A DNA stretch of 64,000 nucleotides, from contig NZ_CYPW01000032.1 of the NCBI RefSeq assembly GCF_001458175.1, positions 7,661-71,660 of the forward strand, written 5' to 3'. The position numbers and the translations under genes are program-made. Below, piece after piece: positions 15,572-25,088 of this stretch (positions are counted from its first letter, which is position 1; each line of letters begins with the position of its first letter). The stretch comes from Shimia marina. GTDB taxonomy: Bacteria; Pseudomonadota; Alphaproteobacteria; Rhodobacterales; Rhodobacteraceae. A model generated the notes under the pieces. That model was not told where the DNA came from. It worked only from the letters and a program-made list of their open reading frames with translations, and made no database searches.

Positions 15572-17145
15572 AAGAACATCCCAAATTGGTGAAATCTCGC
15601 CAAACAGGCGTAAAAGTTTTGGCGATCGTGGCAGCTCTGCTCGGCGTTGTTGCGGTCGGGGTCGGGGCTATGCTCGGCGGCAATGTACCAGTGATCACCG
15701 GTGGATCGGCGATACTTGTTGGGTTGGCAGTTTACGCCACGCGCCTTGGTGGCGGTCTCGCTGCGCGTTTGAGCGTATCTGTCGCATGTTGTGGGCAGAT
15801 TATGGTGCTGTTGGCGGCGATGGCGGGCCATCCGTGGCAGCTCGACATTCACATGATGTTCTTTGCCATGTTGGCAATGATTTCCATGTTGATTTGTCCC
15901 GTTTCAATTGTCGCCGCCGCAGGTGTTATTGCGCTGCACCATTTGAGCATGACCTTCCTTCTACCCTCCTTGGTGTACCCTTCGGTAGATTTGCTTGAAA
16001 ATGTCGGGCGCACAGCGCTTCATGCTGTGATCGTCGTGGCCGAGACAGGAATCCTTGTCGGCTCGGTGATCAACTATAAGCGTCAGTTGGAGGCGCTGAG
16101 CAAAGAACAGTCCGCACAAGCCGAGTTGATGGATACCGTTCGCGAAGAGAAGGCGCTGATTGAGGCTAAAGAGAAAGCGCAATCACACGTGGTAGAAACG
16201 TTGCATGAGCGTTTGACTCGTATTTCTCAAGGCAACCTAGATGCCTTCATTGATGACAAATTCGCCGATGGCTACGAAGACCTGCGCAAGAGCTTCAATG
16301 ACTCCGTGCAGTCTCTTGGGGGGATTGTGAGTTCGGTGACCAAGATTTCCAGTCAGATTGAAATCGATAGCCGCGAGCTTTCTGAAGTGTCTTTGAACGT
16401 AGCACACAGCACGGAAAAGCAAGCTGGCGAGTTGCAACATGTCACAGAAGCCGTAGAGCATATCGCGGAGGCCATGAAAGGCGCGGTTGGCAAAGCGATG
16501 GACACGCAAAAGCGCTTTGACAACACAACGCACCTTACACGCAATGGCACGGATGTGGTGCGCCAAGCTGTGTCCACCATGGATGAAATCGAGGCCAGCT
16601 CCAGTCAAATTGACCATGTGGTGACGCTGATTGAAGACATTGCTTTCCAAACAAATCTTCTCGCTTTGAACGCAGGTGTGGAAGCCGCGCGTGCGGGTGA
16701 AGCGGGGGCCGGTTTTGCCATTGTGGCGTCAGAGGTGCGTGAATTGGCGCATCGCTCTGCGGAAGCCGCTCAGAACATCAATGGATTGATCTCTCAGAGC
16801 AACGGCCACGTTGCGAGCGGTGTTTCATTGGTGCGAGAAGTTGGTGTTGCGCTTGAGACCATCTTGAACGACGTGAGTGAAGTGCGCGGAAATATCGCGG
16901 AAATCTCTGAAATTTCGGACAAGCAGGCACAATCCGTGGCCCAAATCCGCGACAGTATGCAAACGATTGGCTCCGAGACGCAGGCCAATGCAGCGCGGTC
17001 TGAAGAAGCCTCTGCGGCGACCTCAAGCCTTGATATGGCTGTGGATCGCCTGGTGGATGGGCTGTCAGGGTTCCGTGTGGCTGATGAAGCTCGACAAGAG
17101 CGTGTCTCTGAAGCTGATCTGGATGAGGAATGGGCGGCAGCTTGA
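15568..17145 (+). CDS. Methyl-accepting chemotaxis protein with multi-span membrane sensor
   Basis: Chemoreceptor that would signal through CheW/CheA. The 525-residue product has about six membrane spans in residues 18-168 instead of a periplasmic ligand domain, with the His-containing segments HPWQLDIHMMFFAMLAM (88-104) and ALHHLSMTFLLPSLVYP (122-138). A coiled coil/HAMP-like linker follows (170-260), then the MA signalling domain with the conserved tip EDIAFQTNLLALNAGVEAAR (356-375). There is no CheR/CheB-binding pentapeptide at the C-terminus (EEWAAA). The start at 15568 overlaps the stop of the small upstream gene; a longer reading from 15517 lies inside that gene. A terminator follows. 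Confidence 0.9.
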   Translation: MKEHPKLVKSRQTGVKVLAIVAALLGVVAVGVGAMLGGNVPVITGGSAILVGLAVYATRLGGGLAARLSVSVACCGQIMVLLAAMAGHPWQLDIHMMFFAMLAMISMLICPVSIVAAAGVIALHHLSMTFLLPSLVYPSVDLLENVGRTALHAVIVVAETGILVGSVINYKRQLEALSKEQSAQAELMDTVREEKALIEAKEKAQSHVVETLHERLTRISQGNLDAFIDDKFADGYEDLRKSFNDSVQSLGGIVSSVTKISSQIEIDSRELSEVSLNVAHSTEKQAGELQHVTEAVEHIAEAMKGAVGKAMDTQKRFDNTTHLTRNGTDVVRQAVSTMDEIEASSSQIDHVVTLIEDIAFQTNLLALNAGVEAARAGEAGAGFAIVASEVRELAHRSAEAAQNINGLISQSNGHVASGVSLVREVGVALETILNDVSEVRGNIAEISEISDKQAQSVAQIRDSMQTIGSETQANAARSEEASAATSSLDMAVDRLVDGLSGFRVADEARQERVSEADLDEEWAAA

Positions 17146-17162
17146 TCTCCGAGCACCCTTTC

Positions 17163-17199
17163 AAAAAAAAGCCCCGGTTTTGCAACCGGGGCTTTTTTA
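17163..17199. terminator. Bidirectional intrinsic terminator between the chemoreceptor gene and pnp
   Basis: AAAAAAGCCCCGG-TTTTGCAA-CCGGGGCTTTTTT, a perfect stem with A and T runs on both sides, lies between the convergent genes. Confidence 0.93.
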
Positions 17200-17219
17200 T
17201 TTCAGAATAGAGGAAGAGC

Positions 17220-19361
17220 TTAGTCTTCTTTCTTCTCTTTTTTCTCTGGAACGATCTCTTCGCCGGTTTCCTGATCCACAATTTTCATGGACAGGCGCAC
17301 CTTGCCGCGGTCGTCAAAGCCAAGCAGTTTGACTTTCACTTCCTGACCTTCCTTCAGAACGTCGGAAGGATGGTTCAGGCGGCGGTTCTCGATTTGAGAC
17401 ACGTGCACCAGACCGTCGCGCTTGCCGAAGAAGTTCACGAAGGCACCGAAGTCGACGATTTTCACAACTTTACCGGTGTAAACCGCGCCTTCTTCCGGCT
17501 CTGCCACGATCGCGTGGATCATGTCGTAGGCCTTCTGGATCGAGTCGCCGTTTGGCGATGCGATCTTGATCACGCCTTCGTCGTTGATATCGACTTTGGC
17601 GCCGGAGACTTCGACGATCTCGCGGATCACTTTACCACCGGAGCCGATCACTTCGCGGATCTTGTCGGTTGGGATGTTCATGGTCTCGATGCGAGGCGCG
17701 TGGACGGAGAATTCCGATGCGCCGGAGAGAGATTTGTTCATCTCGCCCAGGATGTGCATACGGCCTTCTTTGGCCTGTGCGAGCGCTTTTTCCATGATCT
17801 CAGGTGTGATGCCTGCGACTTTGATGTCCATCTGCAGCGAGGTGATGCCGTTTTCGGTCCCTGCCACTTTGAAGTCCATATCGCCCAGGTGATCTTCGTC
17901 ACCCAGGATGTCGGTCAGGATCGCGTAGTCACCGCTGTCTTCCAGAATGAGGCCCATGGCCACACCGGCAACGGCGGATTTCAGGGGCACACCTGCGTCC
18001 ATCATGGACAGGGAGCCACCGCAAACGGACGCCATGGAGGAAGAGCCGTTGGATTCGGTGATCTCGGATACCACGCGCACGGTGTATGGGAAATCGGTTG
18101 CCGCTGGCAGAACCGCCTGCAGCGCACGCCATGCCAATTTGCCGTGGCCGATTTCGCGACGGCCGGGAGGGCCCACGCGGCCAGCTTCACCTACGGAATA
18201 GGGAGGGAAGTTGTAGTGCAGCAGGAAGTTGGAGCGGAAGTTGCCGTGCAGCGCGTCGATGATCTGTTCATCGTCGCCGGTGCCCAGAGTGGTCACAACC
18301 AGCCCCTGTGTTTCACCACGGGTGAACAGAGCGGAGCCGTGGGTCCGTGGCAGCATGCCGGTTTCACAGACGATGTCGCGGACTTCGTCGGTTTTACGGC
18401 CGTCAATACGGGTGCCGGTTTTCACAACATCGCCACGCAGGATGCCTGCTTCGAGCTTTTTCAGCGCGGAACCGAGGTTCGCGTCTTCCAGTTGCTCTTC
18501 GGACAGAGCTGCTTTGATCGCGTCACGGGCAGCGGCCACAGCGGAGGTGCGCTCCTGCTTGTCACGCAGAGCGAAGGCTGCGCGCATCTGCTCTTCACCA
18601 GCGGCTTTTACCGCTTCAAACAGGTCGGCGTACTCTGGTGGCTGGAAGTCAAACGGCTCTTTGGCCGCTTCTTCAGCCAGATCGATGATCAGATCGATCA
18701 CCGGCTGGATGTTTTCATGGGCGAAGTTCACTGCGCCGAGCATCTCTGCTTCGGTCAACTCATAAGCTTCAGATTCCACCATCATCACGGCATCTTTGGT
18801 GCCGGCCACAACCAGATCCAGACGCTGATCTGGGTTGGTGCGCAGATCCTGCATGTCGTCAACGGTTGGGTTCAGAACGTATTCGCCGTCTTCATACCCA
18901 ACACGTGCGCCAGCGATTGGGCCCATGAATGGCGCACCAGAGATGGTCAGCGCGGCAGAGGCTGCGATCATTGCCACGATGTCAGGGTCGTTGACCATGT
19001 CGTGCGACAGCACGGTGCACATCACCAGAACTTCGTGTTTGAAGCCATCCACAAACAGCGGGCGGATCGGACGGTCGATCAGGCGCGCGGTCAGGGTTTC
19101 TTTTTCAGTTGGGCGCGCTTCGCGCTTAAAGAAGCCACCCGGCACTTTACCAGCGGCATAGTATTTTTCTTGGTAGTGTACGGTCAGTGGGAAGAAGTCC
19201 TGACCCGGCTTTGGTGACTTAGCAAAAGTCACGTTGGCCATAACGGATGTCTCGCCCAGAGTGGCGATCACGGACCCGTCGGCCTGACGGGCAACTTTAC
19301 CCGTTTCCAGTGTGAGCGTCTCTTCGCCCCACTGCATGGATTTCTTTGTTACTTCGAACAT
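17220..19361 (-). CDS. pnp: Polynucleotide phosphorylase
   Basis: 3'-5' phosphorolytic exoribonuclease of the RNA degradosome. The 713-residue protein has two RNase PH domains (first with [20 protein letters not shown] and [14 protein letters not shown]; second with [17 protein letters not shown]), a KH domain near residue 560-615 ([21 protein letters not shown]) and a C-terminal S1 domain ([20 protein letters not shown]). The tail is charged (EKKEKKED). Two ATGs are adjacent; the second (19361) is preferred because AGGA lies 7 bases before it. The gene belongs to the conserved truB-rpsO-pnp order but is separated from rpsO by about 5.7 kb of other genes. Confidence 0.97.
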   Translation of the reverse strand: MFEVTKKSMQWGEETLTLETGKVARQADGSVIATLGETSVMANVTFAKSPKPGQDFFPLTVHYQEKYYAAGKVPGGFFKREARPTEKETLTARLIDRPIRPLFVDGFKHEVLVMCTVLSHDMVNDPDIVAMIAASAALTISGAPFMGPIAGARVGYEDGEYVLNPTVDDMQDLRTNPDQRLDLVVAGTKDAVMMVESEAYELTEAEMLGAVNFAHENIQPVIDLIIDLAEEAAKEPFDFQPPEYADLFEAVKAAGEEQMRAAFALRDKQERTSAVAAARDAIKAALSEEQLEDANLGSALKKLEAGILRGDVVKTGTRIDGRKTDEVRDIVCETGMLPRTHGSALFTRGETQGLVVTTLGTGDDEQIIDALHGNFRSNFLLHYNFPPYSVGEAGRVGPPGRREIGHGKLAWRALQAVLPAATDFPYTVRVVSEITESNGSSSMASVCGGSLSMMDAGVPLKSAVAGVAMGLILEDSGDYAILTDILGDEDHLGDMDFKVAGTENGITSLQMDIKVAGITPEIMEKALAQAKEGRMHILGEMNKSLSGASEFSVHAPRIETMNIPTDKIREVIGSGGKVIREIVEVSGAKVDINDEGVIKIASPNGDSIQKAYDMIHAIVAEPEEGAVYTGKVVKIVDFGAFVNFFGKRDGLVHVSQIENRRLNHPSDVLKEGQEVKVKLLGFDDRGKVRLSMKIVDQETGEEIVPEKKEKKED

Positions 19362-19725
19362 CATCGTATCCTGTCTGGGAGCTCTCCTAGGCGTATCCCA
19401 GGTCTCCCGTTTGAAATGGTGGCCCCATTGCCACCGATCCCCGTTATCTTGCTTCGAGCGCCGGGATCAGAGCGCAAGCTTTCAGATGGTCGGCCCATAT
19501 CTGAAAATAGGCCTTTTGGAAACCAGATTTTGAAGAGTGGGGTTTTGGCGGAAGGGGCGCGCGTGGCAAGATGGGTTACTCTTGCTGCGTTTGGGGCAAC
19601 ATATTGTTTACGCGCAAACCGTGGCAATTTGGTGCGAAATTGTTGAAGATGATTGTGCTGCACGGCTTGGGGGCTTGTCGTGTGATTCTGGTAGCGCCGA
19701 TGGCGTGCAATTTTAGGTATGCTCT
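19362..19725. other. pnp leader and upstream region
   Basis: 364 bases without a supported gene between divergent pnp and the GDSL lipoprotein gene. It holds two hairpins that would be in the pnp leader: GGTGGC-CCCATT-GCCACC near 19421-19438, and TTTCAGAT paired with ATCTGAAA near 19480-19507. pnp mRNAs of other bacteria carry an RNase III-processed leader hairpin used for autoregulation; these are candidates for that role. Confidence 0.5.
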
Positions 19726-20529
19726 ATGAAAGCCTCTTTCTTGGTTTCTAGCTTGGTTGGTGCGGTGCTCGCCCTTTTGTCAGGATGTTCTGAAGTTGAT
19801 CCTGCGCCAGATGGGGCGACTGTGTCAGCTTCTGTTGATCAATCGACAAGCGCGGACGCATCTGATGCGAAAGATATTGTATCTAAGAGCACAGTGTCCT
19901 CGGTTCCTGCGTCGCCACGGATCATGGCCATGGGGGATAGTATGATGGCGTGGCACGCACTGACGCAGGCCTCTGTGTCACATGCCATCGAAGATGCCCT
20001 GGATGAACCGGTCTCAAGCTATGCGGTGAGCGGTGCGCGCGTTTTGTATAGCTTGCCTGTGACGGGGGCATTAGGCCTCAGAATTTCCGGTCAGTACCGC
20101 AAGGGCGATTGGGATTGGATTGTGCTCAATGGCGGCGGCAATGATCTCTGGCTGGGATGCGGGTGCGGGGCCTGCACGCGTACCATGGAAAAGCTGATTT
20201 CAGAGGATGGCAAGCGGGGGGCAATCCCTGAGATGGTGCAGACGTTGCGCGCCACAGGCGCACAGGTTGCCTACGTTGGGTATTTGCGCAGCCCCGGCGT
20301 GTGGTCTCCGATTGAGGGGTGCCGGGACAATGGCGCGATGTTAGAGGAGCGCATTGCGCGATTGGCGGAGTTGGATTGGGGCGTGCATTTTGTCTCTTTG
20401 CAAGACTTGGTGCCAGAAGGGGATCGCAGTTTCCACGGCGTGGATATGATACACCCGTCCCTGAAGGGGAGCCGGGAAATCGGAAAACGTGTCGCCGCCG
20501 CTATTTCCACAAATGATCAGGGCAGATAA
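19726..20529 (+). CDS. SGNH/GDSL-family hydrolase, predicted lipoprotein
   Basis: Predicted envelope esterase/lipase-type hydrolase. The 267-residue protein starts with a lipoprotein signal with lipobox LLSGC (Cys21), then an Ser/Asp/Ala-rich linker to about residue 62. The catalytic blocks are visible: MGDSMMAW with nucleophile Ser72 (block I), NGGGNDLWLG with the oxyanion Asn (block III), and DMIHPS with the Asp/His pair (block V). A cysteine cluster (LGCGCGACTR) right after block III is unusual and may form disulfides or bind metal. The substrate is unknown. ATG at 19726 has only a weak upstream ribosome site. It is the first plus-strand gene after the pnp leader. Confidence 0.8.
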   Translation: MKASFLVSSLVGAVLALLSGCSEVDPAPDGATVSASVDQSTSADASDAKDIVSKSTVSSVPASPRIMAMGDSMMAWHALTQASVSHAIEDALDEPVSSYAVSGARVLYSLPVTGALGLRISGQYRKGDWDWIVLNGGGNDLWLGCGCGACTRTMEKLISEDGKRGAIPEMVQTLRATGAQVAYVGYLRSPGVWSPIEGCRDNGAMLEERIARLAELDWGVHFVSLQDLVPEGDRSFHGVDMIHPSLKGSREIGKRVAAAISTNDQGR

Positions 20530-20744
20530 GTCGGAGACTTATGCAATGAGCCTAAGCCACACCATTGTGCGTGGATTTTGTGATTCAAAGAGAATAACGG
20601 GCTTGAATAATCTGAGTAAATTTGTCAGACAATATGTGCCCAGCCAGACATCGTTCAGATGAGCCGGGGTTTCCAATTATGAAGCCGCGACATCCGTCTA
20701 TTACCTTGGCGCCGATGGTCGCGCATCGGCCAGAGGATCATACG

Positions 20745-20978
20745 ATGTCCCATCTCTTTGCCACGCTTTTGGCAACTGACGATCTTGCTCAAAGAACAGG
20801 CTGTGGTTTGAAACCCGAGCTGCGTTCCGCAATGGAAGCCAGTCTGCGTTTCCCGGCGAAGGCGGCATCGCCAATGGACCATGGTCCTCTGGTGCTTGAT
20901 CCGTCTGATCCGAGTGTTGTTCGGCTTCCCGTGAAATCGCCACATGGCGCGAAAACGGATATGGAGCAGAAAGCATGA
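20745..20978 (+). CDS. Small hypothetical protein
   Basis: A 77-residue protein not recognised from any family. The ATG at 20745 is chosen because AGAGGA lies 8 bases upstream; starts at 20679 and 20622 would add 22 or 41 residues without a ribosome site. Composition is mixed, without membrane segments. Its stop overlaps the start of the next gene (ATGA at 20975), which argues that both are real and co-translated. Confidence 0.55.
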   Translation: MSHLFATLLATDDLAQRTGCGLKPELRSAMEASLRFPAKAASPMDHGPLVLDPSDPSVVRLPVKSPHGAKTDMEQKA

Positions 20979-21472
20979 GCAGACCGTACAAAAGCATAGA
21001 TGTGCTTCGTACCGTTGGCTGTGACACATTTGAGATGGGTCTGCTGCCGGTGTTGCGTCATCTGGTTTTGGGCATGTTGGAGGGGGAGGCCAAGGCTTGC
21101 GCACGCGCGTTTGACATCGCAATCGAACGTTATGGCGAAGCGATTGGACTGCCTGTGGCACATGGATTGCAGAAAATGGCTGTGAGCTGGTTGACCTGCC
21201 GCCAGAGCGATAGCGGGCCTGAAATGCGCGACCCTCTGTGCCTTGAGGCAAAGAAGACCGTGACGGAAGACGAGATCCAGATGATTTCAATGGTGCATCA
21301 CATGCGCCGAGACAACGCCTCAGCGGCAAGGTCGGCTGTGGCCTGTGTCACACATGGGCGTATGGATCCCGAGTTCATTCGGGCGGGCCTGTCATTTGCG
21401 CATCGTTTTCCAGCAGGGGTACAGAGAAACGCGCGCCCGGCTGGGCGCCCGAAGCTCTCTGTCGTGGCTTGA
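20975..21472 (+). CDS. Hypothetical protein, alpha-helical
   Basis: A 165-residue soluble protein without a recognised domain. It looks mostly helical (VLRHLVLGMLEGEAKACAR, AIERYGEAIGLPVAHGLQ) with several cysteines (residues 15, 47, 75, 90, 129 approximately) and a basic end. It overlaps the preceding small gene by ATGA and ends two bases before the converging hydroxylase-like gene, so it has no terminator of its own. Function cannot be stated. Confidence 0.6.
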   Translation: MSRPYKSIDVLRTVGCDTFEMGLLPVLRHLVLGMLEGEAKACARAFDIAIERYGEAIGLPVAHGLQKMAVSWLTCRQSDSGPEMRDPLCLEAKKTVTEDEIQMISMVHHMRRDNASAARSAVACVTHGRMDPEFIRAGLSFAHRFPAGVQRNARPAGRPKLSVVA

Positions 21473-21474
21473 GT

Positions 21475-22206
21475 TTAGGTCTGTTCGGCTTTTGCACGTT
21501 TGGCGCCCGGGCGTTCGGTGATGCCGAAGGCCTTGCGCGCGGTCACAAGCCGTAGGTCCTCAGGGTCCATACCCATAGACAAGAGTGTCTTGCGATCAAA
21601 ACGTTCTTTTGCAGTGGCTCTGTCGTGGGCTGTACCAAAGAGACGATCAATCCAATCCAGACCAAAGCTGACTTGGAATGTGGCGTGGTGGTCTTGGAAG
21701 TGATGCGCAAGGTGCTTGCGTGTGACGTATTGCCCGAACTTTCCTTTGGGAACGTTGAGGTGGGATAGGGTGTGGCAGTATTCATACATTGCAAAGGCGG
21801 TGACCGAGCCAACAAAAAGGGCAATGTAGGACAGGGTAAAGGCCATATTCAGGCCAAGGAAAGGCCAGAGGATCAGCGTATGTATCGCGATGGACAAAAC
21901 GCCAAAGCGTACAGGATACCAATGATCGTCACCGGTAAAAAATTCGGGGTCGGTTGGATACTCGTGGTGGCCAATGTGGCTTTTGTACAGCTCATTGAAT
22001 GTGCCCTGATCCGTGGGCGGTTCGCGGTGAAACAGGAAGCGATGCATCACGTATTCGACGAAAAGCTGCGCGATGTAGCCATACACCAGTACAACAGGAA
22101 TCCACCACGACAGGTTTTGCGTGATCAGCCAAAGACCAACGAGCCAGAATGGAAACAGCCGATGCAGGCTGCCCATGCGTATCAATACTGACAAAGTTGC
22201 TTTCAT
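21475..22206 (-). CDS. Fatty acid hydroxylase / sterol desaturase family membrane protein
   Basis: Predicted di-iron membrane oxygenase. The 243-residue protein has four or more hydrophobic segments and the histidine clusters of the superfamily: HRFLFH, SHIGHHEYP, EYCHTLSH and KHLAHHFQDHHATF. The spacing matches fatty acid hydroxylase-type enzymes; the substrate (fatty acid, sterol or carotenoid) is not apparent. ATG at 22206 follows GGGGAGGACACC, a strong ribosome site. It is on the same strand and 65 bases downstream of the FAD oxidoreductase, so the two may be cotranscribed. Confidence 0.85.
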   Translation of the reverse strand: MKATLSVLIRMGSLHRLFPFWLVGLWLITQNLSWWIPVVLVYGYIAQLFVEYVMHRFLFHREPPTDQGTFNELYKSHIGHHEYPTDPEFFTGDDHWYPVRFGVLSIAIHTLILWPFLGLNMAFTLSYIALFVGSVTAFAMYEYCHTLSHLNVPKGKFGQYVTRKHLAHHFQDHHATFQVSFGLDWIDRLFGTAHDRATAKERFDRKTLLSMGMDPEDLRLVTARKAFGITERPGAKRAKAEQT

Positions 22207-22271
22207 GGTGTCCTCCCCTTTGAGAGGTGGATTTTGAGAGTGAATGGCGGCTCTGTCAAATTGACTTGGCG

Positions 22272-23582
22272 TCAGGTGTTAGGGGCGATCAATGGCTCGC
22301 CTCCCAGACCATGCAGGCCCTGGCGCACCAGATCTGCGACCAAGTCTTCTGTGGCTATTTTCTGCACGCTGACGCTGGCCTTTAGCGCAAGGGCGGCGGC
22401 CGTGCCGGTGGCCTGCCCCATCGCCATGCATTGTGGCATGCCACGTACGGAGGCAAATGCCACATCATCTGCTGAAACAATGCGACCCGCAAACATCAGG
22501 TTGCGGATGGTCTTGGGAACCAACGCGCGGAAGGGCAGGGTGTAATATTGCCCGGGTTGTACAATTGCTTCATGTGTCATGCTGTCTGAGTCGCGCATCA
22601 CGTCGTCAATGGGATTGTCACAACAGACGATGCCGTCTTCGTATTTTCGCGCCTGCGCGAGATCTGCGCCGCACACCCGCACCATCCCTTCTAATTTGCG
22701 CGTTTCACGCACGCCCACAGTGGGGCCCAACATTTTCATATGCGCATTCTCAAAGCCGGGCACGTCGCTGCGCAAAAACTGAGAGAGTTGTAGGCAGCGG
22801 CGTCGGCCCTCTTGTGTGGCGCGGCTTATGCTGTGGGCATTTGTGCCATCCACACCTCGTATCACAACTGTGTTGCAGAACACCGAGCCACGGTGAAACC
22901 CTTTCATCAGATAGAGCTTTGCGAGGTCCGGATGGAGGCGCTCTTCGCGAATGCCCACTGCTGCGTAATCCTGAAAATAGGGATCTTGCTGCGCGAAGAC
23001 TCTGTCCCAATCGGCACCTTCCATGAAAAAGCTCAGGGTCACACCCATCATATTTCCATTGGTGTCGCCCAGAGTGTGAGGCACGCCTGCTTTGGCAGAC
23101 AAGTCGCCATCCCCAGAACAGTCGATGACAATCTTGGGGGTGACAGTATGCCTGCCATTACGGTCAAAGTAGGTGACGGAAGTGATGCTGTTATTGTGCA
23201 GAGTGGGCTGGTCGTGCGTGGCGTTTAACCGCAGATCGACACCTGCTTCTTCCAGCATTTCAAACATGGTCAGCGTGGCAATGTCGTGGTCATAAATGAC
23301 TTCAGGCCCAAAATTTGCCAGCGTCGAGGCGCGCTTTTCCGCAGCTGGGGGTGACATCGCTGTGAGGCGGTTGGTCAATTCTTCGAAGATACCGCCGATG
23401 CTATGGTCGCAAGGATATCCCCCACCCCACGGCATGCCGGGGCAGAAGGCCATCACGCCGCCAATTTTGGAGTTCGCTTCCAAAAGGGTGACGGACAGCC
23501 CTTTTCGAGCTGCCGCCAGTGCTGCACCAAACCCCGCGGTGCCTCCTCCAACCACTAAGACATCAACGCTTGTGTTTTCCAT
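22272..23582 (-). CDS. FAD-dependent oxidoreductase
   Basis: Flavoprotein of the FAD_oxidored (PF12831-like) group. The 436-residue protein has the N-terminal dinucleotide-binding motif VVGGGTAGFGAALAAARKG at residues about 9-27, an acidic end of the second strand (LLEANSKIGG), and the C-terminal FAD motif FAGRIVSADDVAFASVRGMP. The start ATG at 23582 (MENTSVDVLVVGGG) follows GGAG; a longer reading to 23624 lacks support. The substrate is not recognisable. It precedes the hydroxylase-like gene and follows, with 113 bases spacing, the CobW-type gene on the same strand. Confidence 0.85.
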   Translation of the reverse strand: MENTSVDVLVVGGGTAGFGAALAAARKGLSVTLLEANSKIGGVMAFCPGMPWGGGYPCDHSIGGIFEELTNRLTAMSPPAAEKRASTLANFGPEVIYDHDIATLTMFEMLEEAGVDLRLNATHDQPTLHNNSITSVTYFDRNGRHTVTPKIVIDCSGDGDLSAKAGVPHTLGDTNGNMMGVTLSFFMEGADWDRVFAQQDPYFQDYAAVGIREERLHPDLAKLYLMKGFHRGSVFCNTVVIRGVDGTNAHSISRATQEGRRRCLQLSQFLRSDVPGFENAHMKMLGPTVGVRETRKLEGMVRVCGADLAQARKYEDGIVCCDNPIDDVMRDSDSMTHEAIVQPGQYYTLPFRALVPKTIRNLMFAGRIVSADDVAFASVRGMPQCMAMGQATGTAAALALKASVSVQKIATEDLVADLVRQGLHGLGGEPLIAPNT

Positions 23583-23695
23583 GTCGCTCCGCCGCCCTGC
23601 ATTTCGTTGATGCACCCTAGCCAAATTAACGCCGTCGGACAGGTAAATTATGCGACTTGCATATCAAGTTCTTAGGCCTTCGGGGGCGAACCCGT

Positions 23696-24898
23696 TCAGG
23701 CCCGCCGCCACAGCGGGAAAGGATCCTTCATATCGGCATAGTCTGGAAGCGTATCGGGAGAGGCTTCTGCCAACAGGCAGTGATCAAGCTGCGCGCGCAA
23801 CGTGGCCCAGTCGATGCCAGACCCAATGAAGACCAGTTCCTGACGGCGATCGCCAAAGGGCTCTGCCCAGTGTTGCGCCATATATTCCTGCGCTTGAGGA
23901 TGTGTCGGGCGTCGTTCTTCTGGGACGGAGGCCCACCATGTGCCTAGAGGCGCAATCGAGGAGAGGGCCCCTGCAAGAGAATATTCTGCCACCCAGTCTG
24001 GGCGGTTTGCGAGCCAGAAATGGCCTTTGGCGCGGATAACACCGGGCAGGTCACCATTTAAGACCGCATGGATTTTGGCAGGGTCAAAGGGCTGGCGTGC
24101 ACGATAGACATAGGACGTGATGCCATATTCTTCACTTTCTGGCGTGTGATCCGCGAAGCCATAAAGCTCTTTGGCCCACATCGGGTGCTCGTGGGCTTTG
24201 TCAAAATCAAAGAGCCCAGTGTTGAGCACGTCCAGTGCCGCGACCTGACTGTGATCGGTTTCAACGATCCGGGCATCAGCGTTCAGGCTGCGAATGATTT
24301 TGCGCGCGGCCTGCGTTTGTTTGGGACCTGCGTCAGTGACCTTGTTGAGGATCACAACATCCGCAAACTCCAGCTGGTCTGTCAGCAGGTGCACAAGGGC
24401 GCGCTTGTCTTCGTCGCCCAGGGTTTCGCCGCGATCGGCAAGCAAATCGTGGCTGGCAAAGTCGCGGGGGAGATTCACGGCGTCCACCACTGTGACCATT
24501 GTGTCCAGCCGGGCCACATCTATGAGGCTGTCGCCAGATTCGTCTCGAAACTCAAATGTTGCGGCAACAGGAAGTGGTTCAGAGATGCCTGTGGACTCGA
24601 TGAGCAAATAGTCAAAGCGGTCTTCCGCGGCTAGGCGGCGCACTTCGCTCAACAGGTCATCACGCAGGGTGCAGCAGATGCATCCGTTTGACATTTCAAC
24701 CAGTGTTTCTTCGGTTTGGCTGAGCTCTGCTCCGCCTTCGCGGACCAAGTCTGCGTCGATGTTCACTTCGGACATGTCATTGACGATTACGGCCACGCGC
24801 AATCCGTCACGGTTGTTGAGAACGCCATTTAGCAGGGTGGTTTTGCCTGCGCCTAGGAAGCCCGAAAGCACTGTTACGGGGAGGCGGGGGTCGGTCAT
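23696..24898 (-). CDS. CobW/COG0523 family GTP-binding metallochaperone
   Basis: Metal-chaperone GTPase of the COG0523 group. The 400-residue protein has Walker [12 protein letters not shown] (13-23), the metal-binding motif GCICC (72-76, CXCC), Walker [12 protein letters not shown], the base motif NKVTDAG, and a CobW C-terminal domain with the [11 protein letters not shown] and [11 protein letters not shown] segments. This sequence type is the ZigA/ZagA-like, zinc-responsive branch of COG0523. A strong AT-rich palindrome of Zur-box style lies 18 bases before the start codon, supporting induction under zinc shortage. Confidence 0.9.
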   Translation of the reverse strand: MTDPRLPVTVLSGFLGAGKTTLLNGVLNNRDGLRVAVIVNDMSEVNIDADLVREGGAELSQTEETLVEMSNGCICCTLRDDLLSEVRRLAAEDRFDYLLIESTGISEPLPVAATFEFRDESGDSLIDVARLDTMVTVVDAVNLPRDFASHDLLADRGETLGDEDKRALVHLLTDQLEFADVVILNKVTDAGPKQTQAARKIIRSLNADARIVETDHSQVAALDVLNTGLFDFDKAHEHPMWAKELYGFADHTPESEEYGITSYVYRARQPFDPAKIHAVLNGDLPGVIRAKGHFWLANRPDWVAEYSLAGALSSIAPLGTWWASVPEERRPTHPQAQEYMAQHWAEPFGDRRQELVFIGSGIDWATLRAQLDHCLLAEASPDTLPDYADMKDPFPLWRRA

Positions 24899-24915
24899 TG
24901 GGGAGCTCCAAGATT

Positions 24916-24941
24916 ATATGTAATGATATAATATTACATAT
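24916..24941. promoter_or_regulatory. Zur-box-like palindrome upstream of the CobW gene
   Basis: ATATGTAAT at 24916-24924 and ATTACATAT at 24933-24941 are exact inverted copies separated by 8 bases (GATATAAT). Fur-family Zur sites in alphaproteobacteria are AT-rich palindromes of this kind (TGTTATA-AT-ATAACA-like), and zinc-regulated COG0523 genes are classic Zur targets. Assignment to Zur is inference. Confidence 0.65.
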
Positions 24942-25033
24942 TTGGAGACGGCTGCAAGCGGTCAGTGAATTACCTTGCCCAGGTGCGGAGGCCGCAGTCT
25001 TGTTGACAACGCAGCCAAGGGATTTTGAAGCGC

Positions 25034-25066
25034 CAAAAGAAAACCGCGCCCCAAGGGACGCGGTTT
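25034..25066 (-). terminator. Terminator of rpsO
   Basis: On the minus strand AAACCGCG and CGCGGTTT form a stem followed by a T-rich stretch (TTCTTTTGG). It lies 23 bases beyond the rpsO stop and separates it from the CobW gene. Confidence 0.85.
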
Positions 25067-25088
25067 AAAAATCAAACTGTGGCGCGTC

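Noticed and set aside
17370-19217. Plus-strand open frame of 615 codons opposite pnp
   Set aside because: Antisense shadow of pnp; the translated sequence is repetitive His/Phe/Asp-rich and unlike any protein family.
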